This document shows, in pieces, positions 1 through 7,509 of a stretch of 8,855 nucleotides of DNA (the stretch's first letter is position 1; the number at the start of each line of letters is the position of its first letter). The stretch lies in assembly GCA_003140275.1 (NCBI GenBank), contig PLJQ01000449.1:13192-22046 (forward strand), in the 5' to 3' direction. The DNA is from Limisphaerales bacterium (lineage in GTDB: Bacteria; Verrucomicrobiota; Verrucomicrobiia; Limisphaerales; PALSA-1396). The position numbers and the translations under genes are program-made. A model generated the notes under the pieces. It did no database searches. It saw nothing but the letters and a program-made list of their open reading frames with translations, and had not been told where the DNA came from.

Positions 1-3000
1 CATTGCGCAACCGGGAAGCGCTCACCAACCAGCTCCAGCAGATTTACGATCCGGCCAGCCCCAATTTCCGTCGGTACCTGACGCCGGAGCAATTCACGGA
101 AATGTTTGGGCCTACGGAACAGGATTATCGGGCGGTCATCGCTTTTGCGCGGGCAAACGGCCTGACGGTCACCGGCACTGATTCCAATCGCACGCTGGTG
201 GGTGTGAGTGCCAGGGTGGCGGACGTTGAAAAGGTTTTCAACGTCACGATGCGGACTTATCAGCATCCCAGGGAAAACCGGATCTTTTTTGCGCCGGACA
301 CGGAGCCGTCCGTCAACCTGGCCGTTTCATTATTGGGGATCAGCGGCCTGAACAATTACGTCGTGCCTCGCCCGCTGCTGCACAAGTCAGCTTCGCAGGA
401 CAAAGCTGGGCAAGCGACCCCGGCGGTTGGTTCGGCACCTGACCACAGCAGCTACTTGGGGTCCGATTTTAGATCCGCCTATGCGCCAGGTGTTTCCCTT
501 ACCGGTACCGGACAAACGGTCGGGTTGTTGGAGTTCGCTTCTGGCTTCTACCAAAGCGACGTGACGGCATACGAAACCCTGGCTGGTTTGCCACACGTGC
601 CCGTGGTAGCCGTGCTGTTGGATGGGTATAACGGCGGTCCTGGTGTTGCCAACGACGAGGTGTCTCTCGACATTGACATGGCCATTGCCATGGCCCCGGG
701 ATTGTCCAAGGTGAAGGTCTATGAAGGTAACTTGACGGATACAATATTGAATGCCATGGCCGCGGACGGTGCTACGGTGAAGCAGATCGGCGCTTCCTGG
801 AGTTATCCCATAGACGTGAACACGGATCCAATCTTTTTGCGATTTGCCCGTCAGGGACAATCCTTCTTTAACGCTTCCGGGGACGATGATGCTTATACTC
901 CTGGGACGGTTCCCACGCCGTCGGATGATCCGAACATCACAATCGTCGGCGGCACAACCTTGAGGACGACCGGGCCGGGCGGCGCCTGGTTATCGGAGAC
1001 GGTTTGGAACTGGAGAACGCCAAACCCCAATGGCGGCGATTCGGGGAGCAGCGGTGGAATCAGCACCACGTATGCGATCCCAACGTGGCAACAAGGTATC
1101 AGCATGACGGCCAACCAAGGCTCCACAACCTATCGAAATCTTCCCGATGTAGCGCTGACCGCGGATAACGTCTGGGTCATCTATGGTAATGGGCAGTCAG
1201 GTTCCTTCGGCGGGACCAGTGCTGCGACGCCGCTGTGGGCGGGTTTTACTGCGCTGGTTAATCAGCAGGCCGTAAGCGGCGGCAATCCGCCGGTTGGTTT
1301 TATCAACCCGGCGGTCTATGCGATCGGCAAGGGATCCGGCTACACATCGGCCTTCCACGACATCACCACGGGAGACAATACCTGGAGCGGCAGCCCCGGG
1401 AAATTCTTTGCCGTTCCCGGCTACGATCTCTGTACTGGCTGGGGCACCCCGGTCGGACAGAACCTGATCAACGCCCTGACTTTTGTATCTGGCGGTACTC
1501 CTGATGGTATTTTGGAAGTGAGCGTCACGCCGTTCGACCGGGCGGCCTTGCTTGAAGGCGCGACAGAAACAATATTCGTTCAAGTGACCGATGGGCCGCC
1601 CGTGACGAATGCCACGGTGATTGCGACCATCAACGGCGGTACCAACCTCGTCTTCAGCAACAATGGCGTTGCCCCGGACGTGAAAGCCAACGATTCGATT
1701 TACTCGGCCAACCTGGTCGTGCCACTCAACACGAACGATCTGACTTTAAGTTTCCTCATTACCGCCCCGGGCAAAACCAACAGTACCAATGTGGTCACTT
1801 ACAGCGTGGTGCCGGTCCCGGTGAACGACTACTTTACCAACGCCACCAAAGTTCCTCCCGTCGGCGCGCTGTATTTGTCGAACAACAAATTTGCCACAAT
1901 CGAACCGGGCGAACCGCAACACGCGGGCGTAGCGACGGTGGCGGCTTCGCTCTGGTGGAACTGGTCGCCGGTCAACGCGACGAATGTTTTCATTGACACC
2001 ACCGGCAGCGAAATCGACACTGTTGTGGCGGTTTACACCGGTCCGTCGGTCAGCAATTTAACTCAAGTAGCCGCCACCAATGACGTGGGGGTGAAACGTC
2101 AGGCGTATCTGAACTTTAATGCCGCCGCAGGCGCGTCCTATCGTATCGCCGTGGCCAGCGCGACCTCGAACTCAACCGGGTCGCTGCGTTTGCTCATCGC
2201 GCCCGGCGGACAACCGGATGTAAACGCGCCGACGGTGTTTGTCACCAGTCCGCCGAGCGGCCTGTATGTGACCAATTTTTTGCTCACCGTTTCCGGTACC
2301 GCCAACGATCCGCAACCGAATGCCTCCGGCGTTGACCAGGTATTCGTCAGTTTGAACGGACAGTTGCCGTTTGCGGCCACGGGCACCACCAATTGGTCGC
2401 GCACCTTTGGTTTAAGCCAGGGATTGAACACCATCATGGTGACCGCGGAAGACATCGCGGGCAACATTTCCGACCCGGTCAGCATCCAGGTCACTTACGT
2501 GATAATAAATCCACCCAACGACTTGTTTGCCGACGCGATCCCGCTCGCCGGCAATTCCGGGTCAACCAGCGCCCTCACCACCAACGCCTCGAAGGAATTC
2601 AACGAACCGAACCATGCGGGCAACGTCGGCGGAAAGTCCGTCTGGTGGTCATTCCAGCCGTCGGTTGATGGAGTCCTGACGCTGAGCACGACCAATTCGA
2701 CTTTTGACACCCTGCTGGCCCTGTACCTTGGTGACACGGTCACCAACTTGACGGCCATCGCGAGCAATGACGACGCTTACGATGGCGCGCCAGGCGGTTT
2801 CAGCGCGCTGACCCAGGCCGTGCGCTCAAATCAAACCTATCACATCGCCGTGGACGGTTTCGATGGCGCGTCGGGTGTGGCTTTCCTTGGTTACACCTTC
2901 ACACCGGCAACCGTTTACAGCCTGGCGATCAGCAGTGCCGGCGGCGGTACCGTTACACCGTCTTCAGGCGACGTGGCCACCAACTCGACCGTTGTTCTCA

Positions 3001-3764
3001 CGGCGACGCCCGACCCGTTCTTTGCATTTGACAGTTGGAGCGGCAGCTATTCTGCAACCGCCAATCCCCTCTCAATTGTCATATACTCCAATATCAATCT
3101 GACGGCTCATTTCCTGCCTATCAGTTTCGCGGATGATTTTGAAACGGGCAATCTGCTGAAACTTGGGTGGTCCGCCTCCGGCGACGCTCCCTGGTTGGTT
3201 CAGACGAACACCGTGCTCGCGGGAAGTTTTGCCGCCCAGTCGGGGGTCATCGGCGATAGCCAGACCAGTTCCCTGGTCCTTACCACGAACTTTGGCGGGG
3301 GAACGGCCTCGTTCTACTTCAAGGTCAGCTCGGAGGAGAATTGGGACTTTCTCAACTTCTATGTGGATGGCGCCCTTCTGCAACAGTGGTCGGGAGAGGT
3401 TGGGTGGACGAGCTATTCGTTTCCGTTGTCCGCCGGAACCCATACCCTGGAATGGCGCTATGCCAAGGATGCCAGCCTCAGCGCCGGACTGGATGCCGCG
3501 TTTATCGACGATGTGAATTTGCCGCTCGGCGACCCCCCCAGCCTTCCCGCGCCCGCCTTCCTTGAGCTTCGTGGCCAGCCTGATGGCGGCTTGGTGCTTC
3601 AGCTTCAGGGTCAACCCAATCAACAGTACGTGATTCAAGCGACCACGGACTTTACGGTCTGGCAAAATATTTCGACCAATTTTACAACCGATGGTGTCAT
3701 TCGCTTCGTGGACCCCGGTGCTGCAACCTATCAATTCCGCTTCTATCGCGCCGCTGTGCAGTAA
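1..3764 (+). CDS. Sedolisin-family (S53) serine-carboxyl protease precursor, multidomain, 5'-truncated by the window
   Basis: Secreted endopeptidase of the sedolisin/kumamolisin family, normally made as a zymogen that removes its own pro-domain at acid pH. The gene is open at the left edge: the first full codon (position 3) is TTG inside the LRN motif near the start of the pro-kumamolisin domain, so the signal peptide lies outside. Numbering from that codon, the pro-domain covers about 1-120 (DPASP, RYLTPEQF, FGP). The catalytic domain covers about 145-495. It has the Glu/Asp pair E219 and D223 in NDEVSLDID, the oxyanion Asp D294 in ASGDDD, nucleophile S405 in GGTSAATP, and a calcium-site-like end (HDITTGDN near 452, GYDLCTGWGTP near 473). 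After it come an Ig-like module (about 500-603), a PPC-like module (608-735), an Ig-like module (740-833), a second PPC-like module (837-965), an InlB-B-type repeat (970-1038), a jelly-roll-like module (1040-1175) and a short C-terminal module ending FYRAAVQ. All triad residues are present, so it is probably active. Stop TAA at 3762-3764. Substrate unknown. Confidence 0.93.
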   Translation, partial: LRNREALTNQLQQIYDPASPNFRRYLTPEQFTEMFGPTEQDYRAVIAFARANGLTVTGTDSNRTLVGVSARVADVEKVFNVTMRTYQHPRENRIFFAPDTEPSVNLAVSLLGISGLNNYVVPRPLLHKSASQDKAGQATPAVGSAPDHSSYLGSDFRSAYAPGVSLTGTGQTVGLLEFASGFYQSDVTAYETLAGLPHVPVVAVLLDGYNGGPGVANDEVSLDIDMAIAMAPGLSKVKVYEGNLTDTILNAMAADGATVKQIGASWSYPIDVNTDPIFLRFARQGQSFFNASGDDDAYTPGTVPTPSDDPNITIVGGTTLRTTGPGGAWLSETVWNWRTPNPNGGDSGSSGGISTTYAIPTWQQGISMTANQGSTTYRNLPDVALTADNVWVIYGNGQSGSFGGTSAATPLWAGFTALVNQQAVSGGNPPVGFINPAVYAIGKGSGYTSAFHDITTGDNTWSGSPGKFFAVPGYDLCTGWGTPVGQNLINALTFVSGGTPDGILEVSVTPFDRAALLEGATETIFVQVTDGPPVTNATVIATINGGTNLVFSNNGVAPDVKANDSIYSANLVVPLNTNDLTLSFLITAPGKTNSTNVVTYSVVPVPVNDYFTNATKVPPVGALYLSNNKFATIEPGEPQHAGVATVAASLWWNWSPVNATNVFIDTTGSEIDTVVAVYTGPSVSNLTQVAATNDVGVKRQAYLNFNAAAGASYRIAVASATSNSTGSLRLLIAPGGQPDVNAPTVFVTSPPSGLYVTNFLLTVSGTANDPQPNASGVDQVFVSLNGQLPFAATGTTNWSRTFGLSQGLNTIMVTAEDIAGNISDPVSIQVTYVIINPPNDLFADAIPLAGNSGSTSALTTNASKEFNEPNHAGNVGGKSVWWSFQPSVDGVLTLSTTNSTFDTLLALYLGDTVTNLTAIASNDDAYDGAPGGFSALTQAVRSNQTYHIAVDGFDGASGVAFLGYTFTPATVYSLAISSAGGGTVTPSSGDVATNSTVVLTATPDPFFAFDSWSGSYSATANPLSIVIYSNINLTAHFLPISFADDFETGNLLKLGWSASGDAPWLVQTNTVLAGSFAAQSGVIGDSQTSSLVLTTNFGGGTASFYFKVSSEENWDFLNFYVDGALLQQWSGEVGWTSYSFPLSAGTHTLEWRYAKDASLSAGLDAAFIDDVNLPLGDPPSLPAPAFLELRGQPDGGLVLQLQGQPNQQYVIQATTDFTVWQNISTNFTTDGVIRFVDPGAATYQFRFYRAAVQ
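1824..2207 (+). repeat. PPC-like module, copy 1, within the sedolisin
   Basis: Residues about 608-735 of the sedolisin. The module begins with NDYFTNAT and contains EPGEPQHAG, SLWWNWSP, DTVVAVYTG and YRIAVASA. It aligns by eye with the second copy at 2511-2897, sharing ND.F, EP.HAG, WW.., DT..A.Y.G, NLT..A and Y.IAV. This is the pattern of bacterial pre-peptidase C-terminal-like beta-sandwich modules, which are usually found in exported enzymes. The homology between copies is at protein level only; the DNA has diverged, so this is an old duplication. Confidence 0.6.
2511..2897 (+). repeat. PPC-like module, copy 2, within the sedolisin
   Basis: Residues about 837-965 of the sedolisin. The module begins with NDLFADAI and contains NEPNHAG, SVWWSFQP, DTLLALYLG, NLTAIASNDD and YHIAVDGF. 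It is the better-preserved partner of the copy at 1824-2207 and is separated from it by one Ig-like module (about residues 740-833). Its role is probably substrate or surface attachment rather than catalysis; this is inferred from the family, not shown here. Confidence 0.6.
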
Positions 3765-3855
3765 ACGTCGCTGAGAATTTGCGGCTGCCGGTCCTTGGGG
3801 AAAACACGCGGTCGTATTTTAGCGCAAACCGCTTCCGGCTCGGTTCACATCCAAT

Positions 3856-4491
3856 ATGAAGGTTTTCGGTCTGACGGGCGGCATCGGCATGGGGAAATCC
3901 ACCTCCGATCAATGGCTTCGTGAACGCGGCGTTGCGGTCGTGGACACGGACCTTCTCGCCCGCCAGATTGTCGAACCGGGTCAACCGGCCTTGGAAGAAA
4001 TCAAAAGAGTTTTTGGTCCGGAGGTCCTTGCGCCCGATGGCCGGTTGCGCCGCGATGAACTGGCGCGGCGCGTTTTTGCCGATGCGGCCGCCCGCAAACA
4101 ACTGGAAGACCTCTTGCATCCGCGCATTCGCGCGCTTTGGCTGGCTCAGGTTGAGGCCTGGCACGCCGAAGGCAAACCGGTCGCGGTGGCGGTAATTCCC
4201 CTCTTGTTTGAGACGAATGCCGCGTCGCATTTTGACGCGACGATTTGCGTGGCGTGTTCCGCCGCCACGCAGCAAAAGCGTTTGCAGGCCCGCGGCTGGA
4301 GTGCCGGACAAATCGAACAGCGCATCGGCGCCCAGTGGCCAACGGAGAAAAAAATGGCCCTGGCCGATTTTGTGGTTTGGACGGAGGCCGGCCTGGACGT
4401 TCATGCCGTTCAACTTGAGCGCATATTGAAGAACAGCGGTGTGGCTCCCGCTCATGACCTTGTCCTGAATAAGCGGGCTGCCGTTCTGTGA
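3856..4491 (+). CDS. coaE: Dephospho-CoA kinase
   Basis: Cytoplasmic enzyme for the last step of coenzyme A synthesis, ATP-dependent phosphorylation of dephospho-CoA on the ribose 3'-hydroxyl. The 211-residue length suits the family. The P-loop is at residues 8-16 (GGIGMGKST, with K14 and S15), preceded by MKVFGLT. The acidic DTD at 30-32 followed by AR fits the substrate-side motif of CoaE. L-HPR at 87-90, PLLFE at 115-119 (usual consensus PLL[FY]E), KRLQARGWS from 141 and IEQRI at 153-157 match the CoA-binding and lid regions. The ATG at 3856 is chosen because the P-loop follows after the usual seven residues. There is no clear Shine-Dalgarno upstream. It lies 91 bases after the sedolisin stop, which may mean read-through, but nothing ties the two functions. 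The C-terminal tail after about residue 193 is not conserved. Confidence 0.95.
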   Translation: MKVFGLTGGIGMGKSTSDQWLRERGVAVVDTDLLARQIVEPGQPALEEIKRVFGPEVLAPDGRLRRDELARRVFADAAARKQLEDLLHPRIRALWLAQVEAWHAEGKPVAVAVIPLLFETNAASHFDATICVACSAATQQKRLQARGWSAGQIEQRIGAQWPTEKKMALADFVVWTEAGLDVHAVQLERILKNSGVAPAHDLVLNKRAAVL

Positions 4492-4577
4492 GCGTGTGAG
4501 TTGGAATGACACGCCATGAACAACGAATCGCAAGGTCAACCTGGGTGTTTGTTGGGTGGTGACTCCGTTCGAATTGT

Positions 4578-4760
4578 TCATTCCCTGGACCGCCTCATGT
4601 AAAACAATGCCCGCTCGTTGTTGTATTCCGAGAGCGGAATAATGCTCACCAGTTCCCACCCCATTTTACCCAATTCATTCAAGGCCACCGAGGTTTCAAC
4701 CTTCTTCTCGGATTTTTCAAGAATATCGAATGCTTGAACTGTATATTCGTATGTTTTCAT
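4578..4760 (-). CDS. Small DUF4177-like protein
   Basis: A 60-residue cytoplasmic protein without signal peptide or membrane segment. It starts MKTYEYTV and carries ALNELGKMGWELVSI at about 25-39, then YNNERALFYMRR. The YEY beta strand, the LNELG..GWELVS helix-strand and the final strand of aromatic and basic residues are the pattern of the DUF4177 family, small proteins of unknown function. The ATG (minus strand, 4760-4758) shares bases with the TGA that ends the upstream transposase remnant (ATGA overlap). A GGATGAG about five bases upstream could act as a Shine-Dalgarno, but it lies inside the remnant's last codons. The gene converges on coaE with 86 bases between stops. It could be translationally coupled to the remnant or simply have landed next to it. 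Function unknown; the family assignment is by eye. Confidence 0.8.
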   Translation of the reverse strand: MKTYEYTVQAFDILEKSEKKVETSVALNELGKMGWELVSIIPLSEYNNERALFYMRRSRE

Positions 4761-5018
4761 ACACGCTCATCCATCAAATTAGCGATTTCTTCCAAGCCCC
4801 AAACGTGATCTGCAACTCGGGCTTCCATTGCTGGCGTCACGCGAAACGTCCGGTGCATCCGGCCGAAGTTGTAATCCATATAATGCAGCGTCACCACGTG
4901 TTCGTGATTCCCAATCTTTTTTGTCCGTCGGGCTTGTCGAAACGTGCTTTCTGTCCGGCCTGCCGGAAATGAACGTCTTACGCGCTCCCGCGCGCTGTGC
5001 AGCCGTTGAATCGAATCT
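4757..5018 (-). pseudogene. Degenerate IS1-type transposase remnant (C-terminal part, deleted and frameshifted)
   Basis: Two pieces of one IS1-family-like transposase lie in different minus-strand frames. The upstream piece (5018 down to 4932) reads ARKTFISGRPDRKHVSTS, matching the conserved GNPDxxHVSTS segment. The downstream piece (4921 down to 4757) reads KKIGNHEHVV, TLHYMDYNFGRMHRTFRVTP and AMEARVADHVWGLEEIANLM, matching the family's C-terminal SKKxENHxHxVALHxMxYNFxRxHxTLRVTPAMEAG..DHVW. In family members as I recall them, about 24 residues (YVERQNL through NAFS) separate HVSTS from KKxENH. Here only 10 bases remain, which removes that block and shifts the frame. The lost block carries the VER motif, which I infer holds the last catalytic acid. 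No N-terminal half could be recognised upstream and I could not identify terminal inverted repeats. The stop TGA overlaps the start of the DUF4177-like gene. Confidence 0.75.
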
Positions 5019-5277
5019 GGGCCCATCCTTTATACGTTGGGAAGAGCGCCAATCTTTCAAAAATTCTGTCGTCCCCCGGCAATCAGTCTTATTTGAGGTC
5101 CTGGCCCGATTGCGGAGGCGGTGATGAAAAGCGACAAGGACAGTCAACTTGGGAAGGTTGGGGAGCGGAACCAAGCGGCGGGCAGGCGGGCGAGGAACAT
5201 TTTCTGCAGTTTCGCGCCATTTATCCCCTGTGCCGCCGGGTACTCCTCGCCGATGAACTCCCCGAACGGTCCAGTTT
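5019..5277. other. Stretch without a supportable gene
   Basis: This lies between the kinase stop and the recognisable transposase remnant. Open frames exist on both strands but none has a domain I recognise. A plus-strand frame from the ATG at 5124, behind a GGAGG-like stretch, would run antisense into the end of the kinase gene and looks spurious. The stretch may hold further decayed insertion-sequence DNA. No convincing terminator for the kinase gene was seen; the G/C-rich run at 5174-5192 does not form a clear hairpin with a U-tract. Confidence 0.4.
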
Positions 5278-7299
5278 TTATTGGGCCATGCCCGAAACTT
5301 TCCCGGAGCATTTTCCTTCAAGCGCTTCTTCCGCTTCCTGCAAGGCACGGTGCATCTCTTTGGCCGATGCGTAACGTTGCGCGCAATCACGCTGACAAGC
5401 CTTAAGGATGATGGGATTCAATTGGAAGAAGTCGGCCACGTCACCAGCGCTGTCCGCGAGCGTTGTCGAGAGTTCAGGAAAGAACGTTGGGTTCCGGCCG
5501 GTGCTCAGGACGTAGAGCAACATGCCCAACGCATAAACGTCTGCCTGCGCCGTGCCGGGCATTTCGGGCGATGGCGGCATGTAGCCGGGTGTGCCCACGT
5601 AAGTATGCTTTTGCTCGGGCGGGCGGATCTCGGCGATGAGACCCATGTCCGCCAGCTTGGGGCGGCCGTTCACGAAGATGATGTTTTGCGGCTTGATGTC
5701 GCGGTGGGTCAGCCCCTGCCCGTGGAGAAAATCGAGCGCGTCCGCCAGCGCGAGTCCAATGCGCACGCACTCGCGCACCGGCAGTTTCTGCTCGCGCGCC
5801 CGGCGGCGTTCGCTGACCAGATCGCGCGGGGTGTAGGTGGACGGCTTTCGTTCCCAATCCGCGTCCAGCGGGTCGCCCAGTTCCATCACGTAAAAGAAAT
5901 ACCCCGCGGGCTTCTTCTGGCTGACAAAATCCACGCGCAACAAACCGGGATGTTTATCGGAAACCGGTTTGTATTTTTTGATGCCATTGAACTCGCGATC
6001 ATAGGGATCGGCGTCATCACCGAAGTTTGCCAGGTAAACCACTTTCAATGCCTGCCATTGCCCGACGGCATTGCGCGCCAGCCAGACTTTGCCATAGGCC
6101 CCCTTGCCAAAAGGCGGGTGCAACAATTCATAATCGGGAGTGTCCGGCATATCTTCGGCAGAACCGGTCGTCTCCAGGACTGTTTTCGGAGCGCGAGCCG
6201 GCTGCGTTGCCAGCGCCCACACCAAGGCGCAAGGGACTTGTCCGGCCGAGATCACCAGCCAGGGAAACCAATAATTCGTGAAGTAACTCCAGGAAACTGC
6301 TGCAAGTGCGATGATCAGCGCGAAAGCGGTTGCCACAACCCATGCCGTTAAGAACCGCAAGCGGCACAAAGCGCCGCCGAGGGCGGTTCCAAAAACTATC
6401 ACCGCCAAGGCCTCCAACCAGGGAGCGGGCCGTCGCAGCCAGTCACCGTTCACCAGGTTTAGAAAGGAGGTGAGCATGATTTGTGCGCCGCCCATCGATT
6501 CGCGAGTCCAGCGCGTGTAGGGTGTGCGGAATTCGTCCGATTCATCGCCGGGCACGGAGGTTCTGGGTTGCGTGCCGATGAACACGATTTTATCGCGATA
6601 ATAATGGGTCGGTTGTGTCAGCGCGAACCGGTAACTCAAGGTTTCCCAGGCGCCCTCCGCGCCGTGGTAGCGCAACCATTGCTCTTGCGGGTGTTCGCTC
6701 AATTGTGCGCCGGCCAGTTGCGCGGCCGTCCAAGGCAGGCTGGGATACGGCCCCGGAGCCGGAAATGGCCAATGTCGGCGCACGATGGAGTCGAGGTCCG
6801 GGTCGAGCCAGGCGACTCCCCAATTCGTTCCAGCCGCGCTCAGAAAGGGTTCGGAGGGTGGATCCGGGTGCGCCCCAGCCAGAGTTGGATGGTTCACCGC
6901 CGCTTGCTCGGCCGCCAAAACAACGTGGCGCAGCCGCCTCATGGCCGCCGCCAGTGCCTCGTCTTTTGCCGGATCGCGTGGGGCTCGAAAAAAGGAGTCG
7001 ATGACGACGAGCGCACAATCATCCGTCGCCAGCCGGTTCAGCAACTGGGCGTGCAATGCCCGGTCCCAAGGCTGCCCGCGTTCCTGGTGGAATTGATGGT
7101 ACGCCTCATTGTCCATCAGAATGAGCACGACGTGGTTGGTGATTCCGGGCGAACCGAAGCGAAACAAATAGTCGTAGCTGGCATTCCTCCACGCCTCCCC
7201 CAAAGCGGCCTTCCAAAGCACCAGACCGCAAAGCACCGTCAGCGCCGCGCCCAGCGCGGAGTTGAACCGTTTATGCTTTCTGATGGTTTGAACCTTCAC
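5278..7299 (-). CDS. CHASE2-domain transmembrane Ser/Thr protein kinase
   Basis: A 673-residue inner-membrane signalling protein that probably senses an extracytoplasmic cue and phosphorylates Ser/Thr of cytoplasmic partners. A membrane segment at about 14-33 is followed by a CHASE2-like sensor at about 35-285 (YDYLFRFG, VVLILMDNEAY, VVIDSFF, DKIVFIG, GGAQIM near 270). Three membrane segments follow (about 295-312, 318-337, 344-364). The kinase domain covers about 390-650. It has the Gly-rich loop GKGAYG at 398-403, K419 in QALKV, probable helix-C E436, HRDIKPQN at 532-539 with D534 and N539, D551 in the metal-binding motif, GTPGYMPP at 569-576, D587 in ADVYALG and R642 near the end. The usual DFG is DMG here; the catalytic Asp is kept. 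The start is GTG at 7299-7297, placed so that a short basic region precedes the first membrane helix; no clear ribosome-binding site is visible. It is divergent from the Ig-domain gene. Confidence 0.9.
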   Translation of the reverse strand: MKVQTIRKHKRFNSALGAALTVLCGLVLWKAALGEAWRNASYDYLFRFGSPGITNHVVLILMDNEAYHQFHQERGQPWDRALHAQLLNRLATDDCALVVIDSFFRAPRDPAKDEALAAAMRRLRHVVLAAEQAAVNHPTLAGAHPDPPSEPFLSAAGTNWGVAWLDPDLDSIVRRHWPFPAPGPYPSLPWTAAQLAGAQLSEHPQEQWLRYHGAEGAWETLSYRFALTQPTHYYRDKIVFIGTQPRTSVPGDESDEFRTPYTRWTRESMGGAQIMLTSFLNLVNGDWLRRPAPWLEALAVIVFGTALGGALCRLRFLTAWVVATAFALIIALAAVSWSYFTNYWFPWLVISAGQVPCALVWALATQPARAPKTVLETTGSAEDMPDTPDYELLHPPFGKGAYGKVWLARNAVGQWQALKVVYLANFGDDADPYDREFNGIKKYKPVSDKHPGLLRVDFVSQKKPAGYFFYVMELGDPLDADWERKPSTYTPRDLVSERRRAREQKLPVRECVRIGLALADALDFLHGQGLTHRDIKPQNIIFVNGRPKLADMGLIAEIRPPEQKHTYVGTPGYMPPSPEMPGTAQADVYALGMLLYVLSTGRNPTFFPELSTTLADSAGDVADFFQLNPIILKACQRDCAQRYASAKEMHRALQEAEEALEGKCSGKVSGMAQ

Positions 7300-7509
7300 A
7301 ATCGATCAAATTCGGTGTGGCGGAAGGGTAAAACACGCCTCGGAGAAAGCAGTGCTTTTTTTCGATTTTCTCTGGCCGCTCTTTTTCGGAAAAATTCCTG
7401 AAAGATTATCCGGTTTGCCACGTATAAAAGGCGTGCATCGGCATTTAAGCCGCCCAAGGCTCTTGGGGCGACTTGGCAGGTGACAGAACAACACAACCAG
7501 TAACCGATT
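7300..7509. other. Divergent intergenic region between kinase and Ig-domain genes
   Basis: These 210 bases must hold the start signals of both the leftward kinase gene and the rightward Ig-domain gene. A TATAAA at 7423-7428 could be a plus-strand -10 element, but no good -35 lies at the right distance. A short palindrome at 7345-7358 (GAAAGC AGT GCTTTT) followed by T's resembles a weak plus-strand terminator, although no plus-strand gene ends there. Nothing here is a confident promoter call. Confidence 0.35.
7451..7470 (+). promoter_or_regulatory. Possible 5'-leader hairpin upstream of the Ig-domain gene
   Basis: CGCCCAAG at 7451-7458 can pair with CTTGGGGCG at 7462-7470 around a GCT loop, with one bulged G. 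It ends 39 bases before the ATG at 7510. No U-tract follows, so it is not an intrinsic terminator. A leader structure affecting stability or translation is possible. I see no match to a riboswitch class that I know. Confidence 0.3.

Noticed and set aside
4492..4514. Stem GCGTGT / ACACGC just after the coaE stop
   Set aside because: Only six pairs with an 11-base loop and no T-run, so it is not supportable as a terminator.
3697..4659. A 320-codon minus-strand ORF across coaE
   Set aside because: It is antisense to the well-supported coaE gene and to the end of the sedolisin, and has no conserved features.
4779..5390. A 203-codon minus-strand ORF overlapping the kinase end
   Set aside because: Only the short ARKTFISGRPDRKHVSTS part is meaningful, as transposase remnant. 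The rest overlaps the kinase gene in another frame and reads as noise.
5121..5405. Plus-strand ORF behind a GGAGG-like stretch
   Set aside because: It runs antisense into the kinase C-terminus and shows no protein-like conservation pattern; the ribosome-site match alone is not enough.
5281..6351. A 356-codon plus-strand ORF opposite the kinase gene
   Set aside because: It is antisense to the conserved kinase domain, has no domain pattern, and is explained by the GC-rich codon use of the real gene.
7345..7362. Short palindrome with T-tract resembling a plus-strand terminator
   Set aside because: A five- to six-pair stem with no plus-strand gene upstream; probably a chance T-rich stretch in a promoter region.
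6481..7401. A 306-codon plus-strand ORF opposite the CHASE2 region
   Set aside because: It is a shadow of the kinase gene. It is rich in Arg/Gln/Pro with no recognisable motif and overlaps the kinase start region.
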